A DNA stretch of 64,000 nt from Adineta ricciae (Eukaryota > Rotifera > Eurotatoria > Adinetida > Adinetidae), in assembly GCA_905250025.1 (NCBI GenBank), contig CAJNOJ010000028.1:1-64000 (forward strand), given 5' to 3'. The notes beneath the pieces were generated by a model that saw only the letters and a list, made by a program, of their open reading frames with translations, was not told the DNA's origin and did not search any database. Positions 1 through 13,407 of this stretch are shown here, one piece after another (position 1 is the first letter of the stretch; the number at the start of each line of letters is the position of its first letter). The position numbers and the translations under genes were made by a program.

Positions 1-137
1 ATGTCTAGAATGGATAGAGTTTATTTGGATAGCGCAGAGAAAAGATTATTTTATTTTATTTTATTTTACCATGAAAAGTGTAGGAGTGAATGTGAAGAAT
101 CGTTTAGGCGCGTTTTCTTTAAATCTCACAAGTTTAA
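1..137 (-). repeat. Repeat R, copy 1 (inverted relative to the copies near 18.4 kb)
   Basis: The first ~137 bases are the reverse complement of 18281-18417, with essentially one mismatch over the matched core. Beyond ~137 the match continues only weakly: a shared 'tgatgtgttcatt' and a CA/GACA-rich stretch, interrupted by an insertion of about 20 bases. The segment carries an ATTTT/TTTTA run. It has no convincing coding function; the short open frame through it is also present at the other copies only because the DNA is shared. It may be a dispersed repeat, a degraded transposon end or a duplicated flank. The copy is cut by the window edge. Confidence 0.75.
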
Positions 138-692
138 AGAAGAGAGACAGATTATTATGATGTGTTCATTTAATAGACAGACAGACAGACAGATTACTTT
201 ATGCTATTCCTCCTTTTTCTCTTTGAAAAAATTCACTCATTTATAACTGAATAAGGGAGGAAGCGCTTCGCCGTATTGAGTTTGTAACCTATAGAAAAGG
301 CGTAATGATCTCGACAAGATTATTTCAAATTTTGAATTTTTGTCATTTATTTTCGGATTCTAAAATACTTTTAATAGAAAGGGATCTTTTATTTCGTGGT
401 ATTTCTATAGATTTGAATCAATCATTAATTTCGTGACTTAAGAAAAAACGGAAAAAGTCTTTCCTTCATACATATACAAGTATGATTTGTTCATGTTCTA
501 TGCAAAACGAGACTATGCAGTGAAATAACGATAGGTAAAGTGCGGAACGCATTCTGATTGGTTCATAAACGCTCGAATAAGATATTTATTTTTTTGAATT
601 TGGCATGTGAATGTAAACTGATCTCGACTATGATGCTTCTGTTTCTACTATGTATTTGTTATCGATCATTTACTTCTAGAAATACTCAAGCG

Positions 693-1974
693 ATGGTTAC
701 GTTAGATGATCGTTTACTCGGAGAAAAACTACAAAATTATTGTAGTAGTTCATCCGACGATGAAGATGAAGGAGGTAAAACAGCAGAAATGCAATGAAAA
801 AAGTTTCACGATAATGTTGATCTTTTTTTTTCTTTTATCAAGGTAACGAATCTGATGATGGCAAACGCACAAAATCATCGACGAAATTTATTCCCGAAGC
901 AGAATTGAATGCTCCGAGTTCATCAAGTGGTTTTACTGATAAAGTAATTCGTTGCTTACGGCAATAGTTTCGATGTATTACAAAGCTTTTATTCTAGACT
1001 GGACCAAAAGGAGTCATTGCGGATTGGCGACGGTTCAAACAATTAGAGACTGAAAAACGTGATGAACAAGACAAGGAGAGAAAAGCTTTGGTGAAAAAGT
1101 TAGCAATGACATGTAGATCTTACGTAAGTTCGACTTTTCTATCGTTTCAAATTTGAAAACTTTCTCGTTCGCATGCAGTTAGACGATGAAGAAGCGAAGA
1201 AAAAAGAGCAGGAAGCACAAGAGAAACTCGAAGAAGAGTTTTTTGACACTGAAGATGAATTTTTCAAAGAATATCGAGCAAAACTAATGTATCAAATGCA
1301 ACAACGTCTACTCAACGTGTACGTATTCGAATACCTTCTACTCCATCCTCTTATTTCTTTGCTACTACAGACCTCGATTCGGTAAACAATTTGACTTAGA
1401 CCGTGAGAATTTTACCAACGCTATTGATGGTGAAAACAAAAACGTTACAATCGTTGTTCATGTCTATGAACAGGTTTGTACTTATCTTGCGAAATCTTCA
1501 AATTCGCATTGGTTTCCTTTGATTTACAGGCCGTCGAAGGTTGCAAACTTATGAACAATTGTTTTCAAATTCTCGCTGAACAATACCCGTATGTAAAATT
1601 CTGTCGGATTCAAGCCTCCGAGGCGCAAATGAGCCATAACTTCGTGAGAAAACTCCTAAAAAATCCTTGATCATGCGTTGAATCTTTTCCTTTAGATTCG
1701 AAATGGCTGTCCAGCCATATTAGTTTATCGTGCTGGTGAATTGCTGTCATCTTTCATTTCGGTAACCAATAAACTTGGCGATGATTTTGTTGTCAGTGAT
1801 GTTGAAAGTCTTTTACAAGAGTACGTTAGAAAATAACTTCAAGTTTCGATTATTTATTCGATATTTATTTACAGATCAGGTTATCTCTCAGCAGCCGAAT
1901 GCGAGAAAAGCAACACTGTTCGAGACAGTCAGGTACAACAGCAACTTGATCAATCGGATACAGATGACGATTGA
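693..1974 (+). CDS. PDCL: Phosducin-like protein (PDCL/PhLP1), CCT chaperonin co-factor for G-beta assembly
   Basis: Eight exons: 693-774, 843-943, 998-1123, 1179-1318, 1371-1473, 1530-1643, 1696-1820 and 1875-1974, all with GT-AG introns and consistent phases. The start codon gives MVTLDDRLLGEKLQ, matching the family N-terminus, followed by an acidic Ser/Asp patch. The landmark TGPKGVIADWRRFKQLE lies near residue 60. The C-terminal half is a thioredoxin-like fold (VKFCRIQASE, NGCPAILVYRAGELL, NKLGDDFVVSDVESLL), and the chain ends in an Asp-rich tail. In animals PhLP1 binds the CCT chaperonin and folds G-beta-gamma in the cytosol. An open frame extends upstream of the chosen Met, but its residues are not family-like. 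Identification is firm; expression control is not visible. Confidence 0.93.
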
Positions 1975-2096
1975 ACTCATATATCACATTTCGACTAGTC
2001 ATTGTTGTATTAGTGCGTGCGTTTTTCTTTAAATTGAATGTGAATCTTCGTCTTATCTATTGTATCTGCTAAAATTAACATATCCTATTCTCAAAA

Positions 2097-3903
2097 TCAC
2101 CAAAACGCGTCAAGTCGATCGACTGCGGCTTTGAGAAAGTCTTTATGACAAGCATAGAGTTCTAAAGTTCGGTCAACAGTACACCAAACAGCTTTTTCCG
2201 CATCGTCACCTACGAACAACAATCAATGAAAATCACCATTTCTGATAGAGAAATGTACATACCAGCATTCAGATCAATCTTGGCTGTTAATTGTCCCGTT
2301 TCGTCATGAAAATGCCTGAACAATTGTCAATAATACATAATCAACGAGACTACGATATTCACACTTACATAGCGATGGATTCCATCCAAGCATTATCTGT
2401 GTTTCGAGGATCGTCCACATATGATTCAAATAGTTTATGCCCATTGGAGAATAATCGTTTGATATAGGCTTCATCAATACCTTCACGTAATGCTTCTTCT
2501 TGAAATTCACGTTTCACTGTTTCCGATACATTTTCACCAGGATCAACCATACCCTTAAGAAAGGAATTGAACATGGGATTTCATCTAGAAAAATTACTTA
2601 CTCCTGGTAATGCCCATTGTTTGTTATCGCGCCGTTGAATAGCGACGAATTCTAGAACTGGTTTCAACCGGTCGAATTCGTCTCGACGACGGCAAATCAC
2701 TAGACCATTGCCATCGCGTTTCCAACTGAGAATAAAAATGAATTTATGAGAGTCAGAAAAAAATATGTCAATTTATACCGTGTGACAACTGGATCACCAG
2801 CATGGTTAGGTCCCCAATGGTACAAACGACCACGACCAGTCACTAGAAGAAGAAACAAAGTCGCACATATTTATTAATCTTTCTTATACAGTCGAGCACT
2901 CGTCTTACTTCCTGTTCTGCCAATTGGATTTAATGGCCGATTAGTTAGTGGATCAATAGCATAGAGGCCAGTGAAACTTCGTCGATCAATTTTATTATCG
3001 ATTTGATTGTACTTCGTAATCTTCGATCTAAACTATAGCAAATGAGTCTAACTTGTCTCGAAACTAGAAGAAGGAATCGTTTGAAACGTACGGGTCAGGT
3101 GAATCGGCTTTCGGATTGCGTAAAATTTTGCTAGTTGTATATTCCACAGGTTTGTAATCTGGATAGTCGACATCCCATGGCACTTTGTCATCGGAAATTT
3201 GAGAACGCTAAATGTAAGCAATCGAGCTGCATCATTGATTAGATTGATCGTATTGACTTACTTGAGCTTCGGAATCATAGGTTAACGATCGACATTTCGT
3301 ATGAATTTTAAATCGTGGACGAATTTGAGACACAGATCTTCTTCGCAGAGACTAAAAATACAAAATAATCAGTCTTCACTTGAATTCAGAAAAGCGTTCA
3401 ACTCACGTAAGAGTCTCGGTATCTTGAATATTCATTCTCACTTCGTCGAGCCCCTGTCAAATAGCAACACGCATTCGAATGATGATACTGAGGAAGTGAT
3501 GTCTAAGATAACAATCATGGTTCATATCCGAAAGATTTTGATGAATGGTACCTACTTTTCTCGATGAATGTGACTGAGCATCACGATAACGACGATACTC
3601 CTGAACGTTGGGTTGATTATTCATACTTGATTTATCACGTGAATAAAATAGCCCTGGATAGGAAGCCAAAATAGTTGGTTGTTTTTTAATGAATTTAAAT
3701 GGTGCGTTAGAAAAATCGTTTACCCGTTGATATGTCGCACAACGGTAAGGAAAATAATTCTGGATTTTCTGTGGTGGTTGCTGGGAAGAAGGGTAAACGT
3801 TGTTCATTGGTGATGGGGAGTGATGACGGTTGCCGACGTTTCTTGCTGTGGTGAAAGTGTTGCTTTCTACGATGGAAGAAGGAAAAAAGAGAAATGTCGA
3901 CAA
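2097..3903 (-). CDS. NUDT9: ADP-ribose pyrophosphatase, NUDT9 type (Nudix hydrolase)
   Basis: Ten exons read on the minus strand: 3552-3903, 3407-3453, 3262-3351, 3092-3207, 2909-3027, 2779-2842, 2602-2725, 2369-2553, 2263-2315 and 2097-2209. Phases agree throughout. The family hydrolyses ADP-ribose to AMP and ribose 5-phosphate. Visible landmarks are [36 protein letters not shown], the Nudix box [20 protein letters not shown] (key Glu and Arg present) and [14 protein letters not shown]. The C-terminus [12 protein letters not shown] is NUDT9-like. The first three exons encode about 160 residues of Ser/Arg/Tyr-rich sequence that I do not align to NUDT9. The N-terminus [10 protein letters not shown] could be an organelle signal, but a start at a later Met is possible. 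Core identification is firm; the 5' end is uncertain. Confidence 0.85.
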
Positions 3904-4478
3904 TGCAATAAGTTGTACGACACGTTAACGTTATTTTTTTGTTATTCGTGTTCTTTTAGAAAAGAAATAAGCTTCGTTCTTTTTTGCCTTTCTTGAATAA
4001 AATAACTCTAATGACAACAGAAGAAGAAAAAAAAACTATCAAGGACGTGTAAGAAGTGTCAATTTATTTTCTTTGTCAAGGATGCATGAAAATGACTATT
4101 TTCTACTTTTATATGAACTCGATCAAATAAGACATACCTCCATTCGCGTAATCGATTTCTACTGTTACTATCATAGATGCAATGCATTTTCCACTGAATA
4201 ATATTTGATACATATTGTTTATTAACTGTGCATACATATATATATATACATCTTGTGTTTGAAAAATACCGAAAGAGAAAAAAAACCATAATGCGTGAAT
4301 AAGGTGGGTGAGAGAATCGATGACGACAAAAATATCAACATTTTATGCAGATAGGATTTTGATATATGAGTCGTGTGCACTTCAATGACGTGTATATCAT
4401 AAACGAAACAATCGAATGGTAAACTTTCTCTCTCACTCTATATTTGTAGTCATTCAAAGAAAAACGAAAACATCACTG
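3904..4478. other. Intergenic, no gene seen
   Basis: AT-rich spacer between the 5' end of the NUDT9-type gene and the 3' end of the Cys-rich secreted protein gene. It contains a TA dinucleotide run near 4236-4251. The short open frames in it lack splice context or family likeness. Confidence 0.6.
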
Positions 4479-5361
4479 TCAATAGACAGATATTTTTAAC
4501 ATGAGCAAAGATAGAATAAGAAATACGCAGAAATCATGTAACAAGGGTACATGTGCTATGGCAGTATGGTTTGCTAATGCGTTCTTCTCGAGAAAGTAAC
4601 TGACACGATCTTGACAATGCGTATCGTTCGTGGATTTATCAGCGCACCCGTAAAGACCACCTGGACATTCACGATTGGCAGATTTTTCGATATAATCAAG
4701 AAAAACGTTTAGCTGAGCCACGTCAGCTGCGACAGGTCCTATAGTACAATTGATGACATAGTTCGTCGCACATGTGTGATACTCATAGGTGTCTCTACAC
4801 CATTTTGCTTTTTCTTGGGCAGACCATCGACGGTTAAATCGAACGCGGTTTTCGATTAATGGACTACATCTCTCTCCAGCCTATTAAATTGAAAATGAAA
4901 AAAATTTCTCTTTTGCTTTAACTTTCGTATTGTCATCTCACCTTTTCGATGTTACAAACCGGCGTTGCCGTTGTCGTTCGACGATGTCTTCTACCTGGAA
5001 TTGTCTGTATCGTAGTTCGACATTTGTATTGAATAGGATTGCTTTCATTGACATCCGGACAGTATCTTCCAACGCGTAATGCATTTCGTTTCAATTGAAC
5101 ATCAAGGGAAGCTAAGGCTGCTGCATACTCTGAGCGCATATCACAACAGAGTAAATGTTCGTTCACACAACTAGCATAGGTTCTTCCCGAATCACAATAT
5201 GCTAGTAGTTGCTCTTCAGTGTATAAATGAGATTTCATTAAATCATCGTCATCTTTCGACGGACCTGGCGGACATTCAGCTGCCTTCCATATATCACATG
5301 AATAACTTGTATAAATAAGAGTTACAGTGAAAATGAATAGATAGCAGAAGTGATCGACCAT
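4479..5361 (-). CDS. Secreted Cys-rich protein, probably GPI-anchored, unrecognised family
   Basis: Two exons, 5361-4942 and 4880-4479, joined in phase 0 after a GT-AG intron of about 61 nt. The product is about 274 residues. It starts with a clear hydrophobic signal peptide (CYLFIFTVTLIYTSYSC). The mature part has many spaced cysteines (for example LLAYCDSGRTYASCVNEHLLCC and CRDTYEYHTCATNYVINC) and possible N-glycosylation sites (NES, NCT, NHT). It ends in a hydrophobic tail (FCVFLILSLLMLKISVY) without a cytoplasmic extension, typical of a GPI-attachment signal. I do not recognise the family; the pattern resembles rotifer or insect extracellular proteins with conserved disulphides. Function is unknown. 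It diverges from a small ORF 197 bp upstream on the other strand. Confidence 0.75.
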
Positions 5362-5557
5362 TGAGGACGTATAACCATTTGATTATAGTAAATAAAATTG
5401 AATGAATCTAATTCTATATGAAAAAAAGGTAGGATTAGATGTAAAGTCAACAATCGATCGGTTAGTTGTACATGGCGCTAAATCGAATGATGTAATACTT
5501 CTCTCTCTCTCTTACTTATCGGCGAATAAACGCTAACGTGTTGTTTACATAATCATC

Positions 5558-5734
5558 ATGAATCAATTTGTGCCGTTATCAACTATCGAAATTCTTCTTT
5601 CTTTTGTTCAATATATCGTGATCATATCATTTTTTGTCCTGATCTGTCAGATCACTTGGACATTCTACTCCATTCATCGAGAAAATCAAACAAAGTATTA
5701 CAAATCTGACGTTCATTCGGACGCTTTTCGTTGA
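5558..5734 (+). CDS. Small single-pass membrane protein (58 aa), unrecognised
   Basis: An uninterrupted 58-codon ORF starts at ATG 5558. It begins MNQFVPLSTIEILLSFVQ, continues into one strongly hydrophobic stretch (YIVIISFFVLICQITWTF) and ends with a charged, polar C-terminus (HRENQTKYYKSDVHSDAFR). This N-out or N-in single-helix layout is that of many micropeptides. It sits head to head with the secreted Cys-rich gene (start codons 197 bp apart), so the two could share a promoter. I have no family match. A chance ORF of this length with such a clean helix is possible but less likely. No intron is needed. Confidence 0.45.
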   Translation: MNQFVPLSTIEILLSFVQYIVIISFFVLICQITWTFYSIHRENQTKYYKSDVHSDAFR

Positions 5735-6018
5735 TTGAAGATTTTCAATAACGGTATTGTCAAACACATTTATTTTTCTTCTTTTTATACAAAAGAAAAC
5801 TGTAAGATGATCGGGCCAAAGAGAAAAAGAAGAAAAACAAACCTGTACGTATGGTTGTTTATGCTTAACTGTCCAGCACGTCCAGTTTTGAAAAATGAAC
5901 GTCTTTACCGATCAGACGAGAAACAAAAGATAGAGCGAGTATATAAAGACCAGGAAGAATAAAGCATAGAAGAGAAAAAGAAAAAGAGAAGCGACTGAAA
6001 ATCATCTGGATTGAACGT

Positions 6019-6893
6019 CTACAAATATTGTGATAACCATCGAAATGCTTCACCGTAACCCTCACGTCTCAGTACACTACACATAAATAATTCCATCGGA
6101 CGGCCGGCGATGTCCGCACGTGCTACATTTCCTTTGCCAGTCGTTGCTGTAGAAATTCCAAGTACATAGCGAAGTTCTTGTTCGCTAACAGCTCCCGGTA
6201 AATCTATTTTGTTTCCAAGGACAACAACAGGTGCATTAGCGACTTGTTCGTCTGTTAATAAACTCTAAAAAAATAAGGAACAAAACAAGATTTTCTTTAA
6301 ACTTGAAACATCAACGAATTTACGAACATCAAGTTCAGCTTTCGCCTCAGCAAAACGCGTTCGATCAACAGCATCAACAAGAAACACGATTGAGTCAACA
6401 GCAGGAAAATAATCTTTCCAAACACGACGCGCTACAAGCAAACCCTCAGCTTCATCTACTCATATTCCAATCGAATCTCTTACCTTGAGCATGACCACCT
6501 AAATCAAATGTTGTAAATTTCATATTTCCCATCACTAATTCTTCTGAGGCTATACATAGCAAACAGAAATGATATACAAATATTCATCATAAAGATCAAC
6601 TCGTTTTCATACTTGGATGTAGAGTAGGTACGTGCTGTGCAAGTCGATCATCTTTGAGCATATGCAACAGAGTAGTCTAATAGAAAGAACAGTGCGATAG
6701 CAAGGTTTCGCTCGAAAGTTTGTTTTACTTTGCCAGCATTATCAAGACCAAGAAAGACAAGTTTACCACTCTTTTTATGCAAACCTAAATGCGAAACACA
6801 ATCGAAATCATTGGCAAGTTCAAGGTTGTATTGAATGGCAAACTTACCCAGTGAAGAGAGAATACTTGTGAACCAATCCCATAGAAAACTCAT
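6019..6893 (-). CDS. SAR1: Small GTPase SAR1, COPII coat initiator
   Basis: Six exons: 6848-6893, 6729-6784, 6613-6676, 6484-6549, 6328-6431 and 6019-6264. The N-terminal amphipathic stretch [16 protein letters not shown] is Sar1-like and would insert into the ER membrane. GTP-binding motifs are present: GLDNAGKTT (P-loop), DLGGHAQ (switch II) and NKID. The C-terminus [15 protein letters not shown] matches Sar1. Sar1-GTP recruits Sec23/24 and Sec13/31 to bud vesicles from ER exit sites. The donor of intron 5 is GTTCGT, weaker than its neighbours, but frame and homology require it. All length and motif features are those of an intact gene of about 190 residues. Confidence 0.93.
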
Positions 6894-7319
6894 TCTAATT
6901 ATCTTGATTAAATGATTGGCTTTCTTTTATTTGAAATATATCTGAATAATAATAAATATCAATTATTTTTGTTATGTATAATAAGAAAAATAACTCATTT
7001 GTTTCTTTTAGGGCCACGTGTTTCAAGGAGATTTCTGGTCTATTTCTTCACCAATCCGCAACTAACGATAAACCCTCAGCGGTGTTCTGATGAACATACA
7101 TAAGCGACATCTATTATTCTCACATCGCAAAATTGTCTTGACTCATTTCTTCTCATCAGTGTCTTTATCAAACATTGCAGTCGAATAGAATGGTATAGTA
7201 TTTTATTTCACGTATAAAATATACAATGCTCCATACATTCTATTCTATACACGTGCAAACCGTTACCGGTGAAATAATTACATATTTTCTTATAGTTTTT
7301 AAAAGAATGATTCAGCACA
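6894..7319. other. Intergenic, no gene seen
   Basis: Spacer between the SAR1 start and the 3' end of the ART-TPR gene. AT-rich with poly-T tracts; only short unconvincing open frames. Confidence 0.6.
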
Positions 7320-9367
7320 TCAAACACATCTCATTTTCGATTGCACTCGTTGAATGAACTGATCGGTTTTGATTGTATTCGGGTGTTTTGGAGACAGTGC
7401 TTGTCGATAGATCAGCGCTGCTTTTTCATAATATTCTAGTGCTTCACGATATTCTCCTCTGTCTTCGTAAACCAGTCCGACATTCGTCAATGTCGATGCT
7501 ATCGATGGATGTTGTGGTGGAAGTGATTTCTTATGAATATTTAGCGATTGATTATGATGCTCAATTGCAGAATCATACTGCTGAAGGCATCGGTAAATAA
7601 TTCCAATATTGCTATACGATGCTCCTAGATCAGGGTGGTCAGCCGGGAGGTGTTTGCTTCGAATTTTCAATGCTTCCTGGTTACATTTCAATGCTTCAGT
7701 GTACTTTTTCTCTGATTGGTATATTCCAGCGATATTATTCAAACAAGTTGCGACTTTCGGGTGATCATCTCCTAGTTCTTGTTGAAGAATCAGTAACGAT
7801 TGATGAAATGATTGTAAAGCTTGTGAATAGTCTTTTTTCCTTTCATAAATTGTTCCAATACTGTTGTAACTATTTGCTAAATGAAGATCGTTCGATTTTA
7901 ATGAATGCAGTTTAATATTCAAAGAATATCGATGATATTCCAAACTCGCGTCATAGTTTCCCTTTTCGTATTGAATTATTCCAAGTGCATGGTAACATCG
8001 ACTTCGCTCGTGTAAATCAGTCGGTAGTGGATCAAGTGCTCGACGATAATAAGCTTCGGCTTGATCGTATTTGCCCATGTCACGTAAAACGTGACCTAAC
8101 AGAAGAAGATTATTCGTTTCATGACTATATTGATTTTTCATGTGTTCAAATATTCGTTTTAACTCATGATCTTTTTCATTGGATAAGATCATGTGAATCA
8201 GCCATAAACCATCGCTGTCGCGCGAAACGTCCATGACTCGAAATACTGAACCACACATGAATAAGACTTCAGATTCAGCAGGAAAATTGCTATACGAGCT
8301 AATATCTGCAAATGGCTTTTCATCTTCCGATTGTGGTGTTGCATCAATTTCGAATAGAACCCTTTCGTAGTCATTCTCTTCGCGAGAGAAAAACAACGCT
8401 AAATTGCGATTGAGACTAGTTGAAAAGAAGGAATTTATTGAAATGTACTTCCCAACCGAATCTTTCAGTATTTGAAGCTCATCATTTATCATTAATTGAC
8501 CCCGATAGACACTAATTGGTGCCAAGCATCGCCTTTCCGATAATTGCTGATGTAAATCGCGAATAAAGAAGCGAAATTGATAGATCAAATCAATATTTTG
8601 TACCCGTAATGCCTTATTCAACAAACGATAGAGAAATAATGGTCGTGTGTACCACCAAATAGCTTGCTGATGTACATAATTTTTTTCAAAGTCTTCGACA
8701 TTGGATAGTTCGTGTGAATTCTCTCGATATTCTTCTTTACATACGGAAACTAATTCTTCTTTTTCGCCGACAACCGGTATCATTCTTAATAAACAATCGA
8801 TCAACAACTGTGAATGCACAAATTGTCCGTTGAGACCTGTTGTTGACTGACCGTGATTGGCATGAAAAATATTGATCGAAAGTGTTTCATCCGCCTTTTT
8901 CTGCAAACGTTGACTATGATCGGACCGAATTTGATTAATCAGATCTTCAGATTTGACAATAACAGCTCGGACCTAGATGAAAATCTCGTATAAAACCGTT
9001 TTTCCCATTAAGGATGGATCGGTACCTTAGTAAAATCTTTCGTCCATTTCTCATTGGTTTTTCTTTGCATACAGTAAACATAAATTGAACAAACTTGTGG
9101 AAGGTTATGTATACGTGGAATCAATTGTCGACCTGATACACCACTAACAATAATAATAGTTCGATCATCATGCGGTATCGATCGAATATATTCCTCACAA
9201 TCCGAGCTATTTTCAAAAGTTCGTAAATGGTTTATCACACTGCGTAGTTCTTGTTGAGTATGAAGATTTTCTTCGGAGTTATTAATGGTAATATCCAGCC
9301 AAACAAGTGAGAATGTTTCCAAATTAATCTTATGCAATGCCGAGGTTGTACTTGTATTCAACGACAT
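7320..9367 (-). CDS. NAD:arginine mono-ADP-ribosyltransferase fused to TPR repeats
   Basis: Two exons, 9367-9026 and 8972-7320 (phase 0), giving about 664 residues. Residues ~1-130 form an unrecognised N-terminal domain with alternating strands and helices (for example TIIIVSGVSGRQLIP). An ART domain follows: VYRGQLM carries the first-strand Arg, SINSFFSTSLN the Ser-Thr-Ser motif, and PAESEVLF the E-x-E pair. The full R-S-ExE triad is therefore present, and ExE usually signals arginine as acceptor. The C-terminal ~270 residues are at least five TPR repeats of the 42-residue kinesin-light-chain-like kind (YDQAEAYYRRAL, YSQALQSFHQSL, YTEALKCNQEAL, REALEYYEKAALIY). No signal peptide is seen, so it is probably intracellular. 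ART-TPR proteins are, to my knowledge, numerous in bdelloid rotifers; substrate unknown. Confidence 0.88.
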
Positions 9368-9958
9368 CAGAGAGGTACCACGTCATGAAATTGTGTGTAA
9401 TTATTCGTCGTGTACTTTATTGAGAATGTTGCTACCAAGTATGCACGTTGGGGTCGAGGAAACATAAAACGAGAAGGAATAAATAGCTTTAACTGGAAAT
9501 TTCCAACTGGGAATTTTTCTGCATAGCAAATGATGTAAATATGAATTCTAAGCTTTTTTAAAAGTTATTTTGGAATATGAGATTTATTTTCATTGACGAA
9601 AACCTTTTCAAAAGATTCTGTAAATAGTTCATGTTTTCACGAATAGCCAATCAAAACACGATTGCTTCTCAGATGTATTACTCATACTCGTTGGAAGTTT
9701 CTCTTGATTCATCATCAGTTAACTTTTACGTTGAGACGTAATATCGACAAAACTTGATTTGATTTTGTTCTACAAAAGATTCCATATTGAGTAGGAAGGA
9801 CATTTATATGTGCTTAATCTTGTCATATTGATTTGATTTTAAATCAGGAGATTAGCATTTATTAATTAAAAAAAACACTTATTTGAAAGAATTCACAGCA
9901 CACATTGTGGATGAAAAAGAAAACAGCACCTCATTCCATAAGGTAAGAGTAGGAAAAA
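9368..9958. other. Intergenic, no gene seen
   Basis: About 590 bp upstream of the ART-TPR gene and downstream of the arrestin-like gene. AT-rich, without coding signal on either strand. Confidence 0.6.
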
Positions 9959-10915
9959 TCAGGAAACTATTTTGTTTGTTATATTAGCATCATTTGAGAT
10001 TGTTTCCTTTGATTCCACTGGCATTTCATTATCTCGTGGTTGTATTGTTTCATTGCATAAAATAATAGGAATGTCCACTTGCCACATGGTGTGTTCATTA
10101 CCGAAATAGATTCGAAATTGTATCTTATAATCAATCGTCAGATTAAACGATGAGCGTTCACCGTCACGTCCGTATTGAAATTTATACGTTGGAGGTAAAT
10201 AGATCTTCTCGGGAATATTCAACAGAGCTTTATTTCGTATCAATTTGTTGTCCAATGCTGTATTTTCAAAGCTCTCAAAGCCAATGCAAATATCCTCTTG
10301 TGAGACATTCGATTCAATTGTATAGTAAATCCCGAGACTGATTTCTGTTTTGTGTATAAACTCTTGGTTGGGATTTTGAAGTTCGTAGAAGATTTGGATG
10401 ATGTCGTCGAATGTAAATATGGCACGATTGACTTTAACGTCAAGTTTAATGCCCGTTTGATGATTCTCGATGGGACCGAAAAAAAGCGGTGTTAGAAGTA
10501 AAGGTCGATCGATTTGTACGTGAGGACAAACGCGTATCGGAATCGACGAATGAATTTGTTCTTTCGCTTTCTTATAGACGAGTCTCACTGTATACGAAAT
10601 GCTTGGATAAGTTTCGGGCTCATTGAATGACGGCGGAAGTCGATCGTCCAGTTGTAATTGAAACTGTTGGCTTTTCGAATGATTCGGTTTGAGAGGATAT
10701 TCGACGGTGAAAAATGTCACTTCACATTTTTCCAGGCCCGCCTTTTTTCGTTTTTTAAAATAAATTACGCCAGTTAAGACAACAAACGCTTCGGCATGTT
10801 TTAAATAACTAACTGTACCCGTCAGAGTTTCATTTGGAACATAAATTGCATCTTTACGATTCAATTCAAGTTCAGTAGTTCCAGTTCCGCGACACTGCTG
10901 TTGTAAATTGCCCAT
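9959..10915 (-). CDS. Arrestin-fold protein (alpha-arrestin/ARRDC-like)
   Basis: Single-exon ORF of 318 residues. The N-terminal arrestin domain shows ELELNRKDAIYVPNETLTGTV, a typical first-strand pattern, and RLPPSFNEPE followed by ISYTVRLVYKK, the conserved Pro-Pro-Ser-Phe turn and strand. A second beta-sandwich region follows (LDVKVNRAIFTFDDIIQI, YKFQYGRDGE, YKIQFRIYFGN). The C-terminal tail is acidic and polar; I see no clear PPxY motif, which alpha-arrestins use to bind NEDD4-type ligases. The family acts as trafficking adaptors at membranes. Identification of the fold is good, but exact orthology is not possible. The neighbouring genes give no functional hint. Confidence 0.8.
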   Translation of the reverse strand: MGNLQQQCRGTGTTELELNRKDAIYVPNETLTGTVSYLKHAEAFVVLTGVIYFKKRKKAGLEKCEVTFFTVEYPLKPNHSKSQQFQLQLDDRLPPSFNEPETYPSISYTVRLVYKKAKEQIHSSIPIRVCPHVQIDRPLLLTPLFFGPIENHQTGIKLDVKVNRAIFTFDDIIQIFYELQNPNQEFIHKTEISLGIYYTIESNVSQEDICIGFESFENTALDNKLIRNKALLNIPEKIYLPPTYKFQYGRDGERSSFNLTIDYKIQFRIYFGNEHTMWQVDIPIILCNETIQPRDNEMPVESKETISNDANITNKIVS

Positions 10916-11519
10916 TGGGAGAAGAACGAAAAAGAAAGAACACGCTGATCGATGGATGTGGTGTGCTTTTTATGTAAAGACAAATCCAATGAAAAAATAC
11001 GTCAATCTACCATTGCAAAAGAAGCAAAAAAAGTGAGGAATGTGTTTGAGTTTTACACTCACCGAACTTGCCGATGAAGAAATAAAACCAGTTCTGTGTC
11101 ACGAAAGAGTTATTGATTCTTAGACAAGAGATTCGTTGTGCACATTGCTCGATGAATCTAATCTAGAACGAAATATGTGCGCGTTCGTCGATGTATGTGT
11201 ATCATAATACATACTCACAAACGTACGATTACGTCATAGGTGATAGAAAACGAGTACAATAATCTTCAAGGATACTCTTCGATGTGTTCTAGAAGAAGAA
11301 ATTGACAAATAGTTTATCGAATGTTGCCTATTGGTTTTCACTCGAAAGATTTGCTCGTTTATAAAATAGAAGTTTTCATTGCGCGTTCAATGAAATCATT
11401 TGTTTTTTTTTTAAATAGACACAAACTACTAAAAGGGAATACATTAAATATAGAATGAAAAAGAATCGTATGTTGACTGTCTTCTTATTATTGTGAACGT
11501 TGCTAAGATATATTGACAA
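10916..11519. other. Intergenic, no gene seen
   Basis: About 600 bp between the arrestin-like start and the aminotransferase stop. No supported gene. Confidence 0.6.
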
Positions 11520-13407
<1,888 letters not shown>

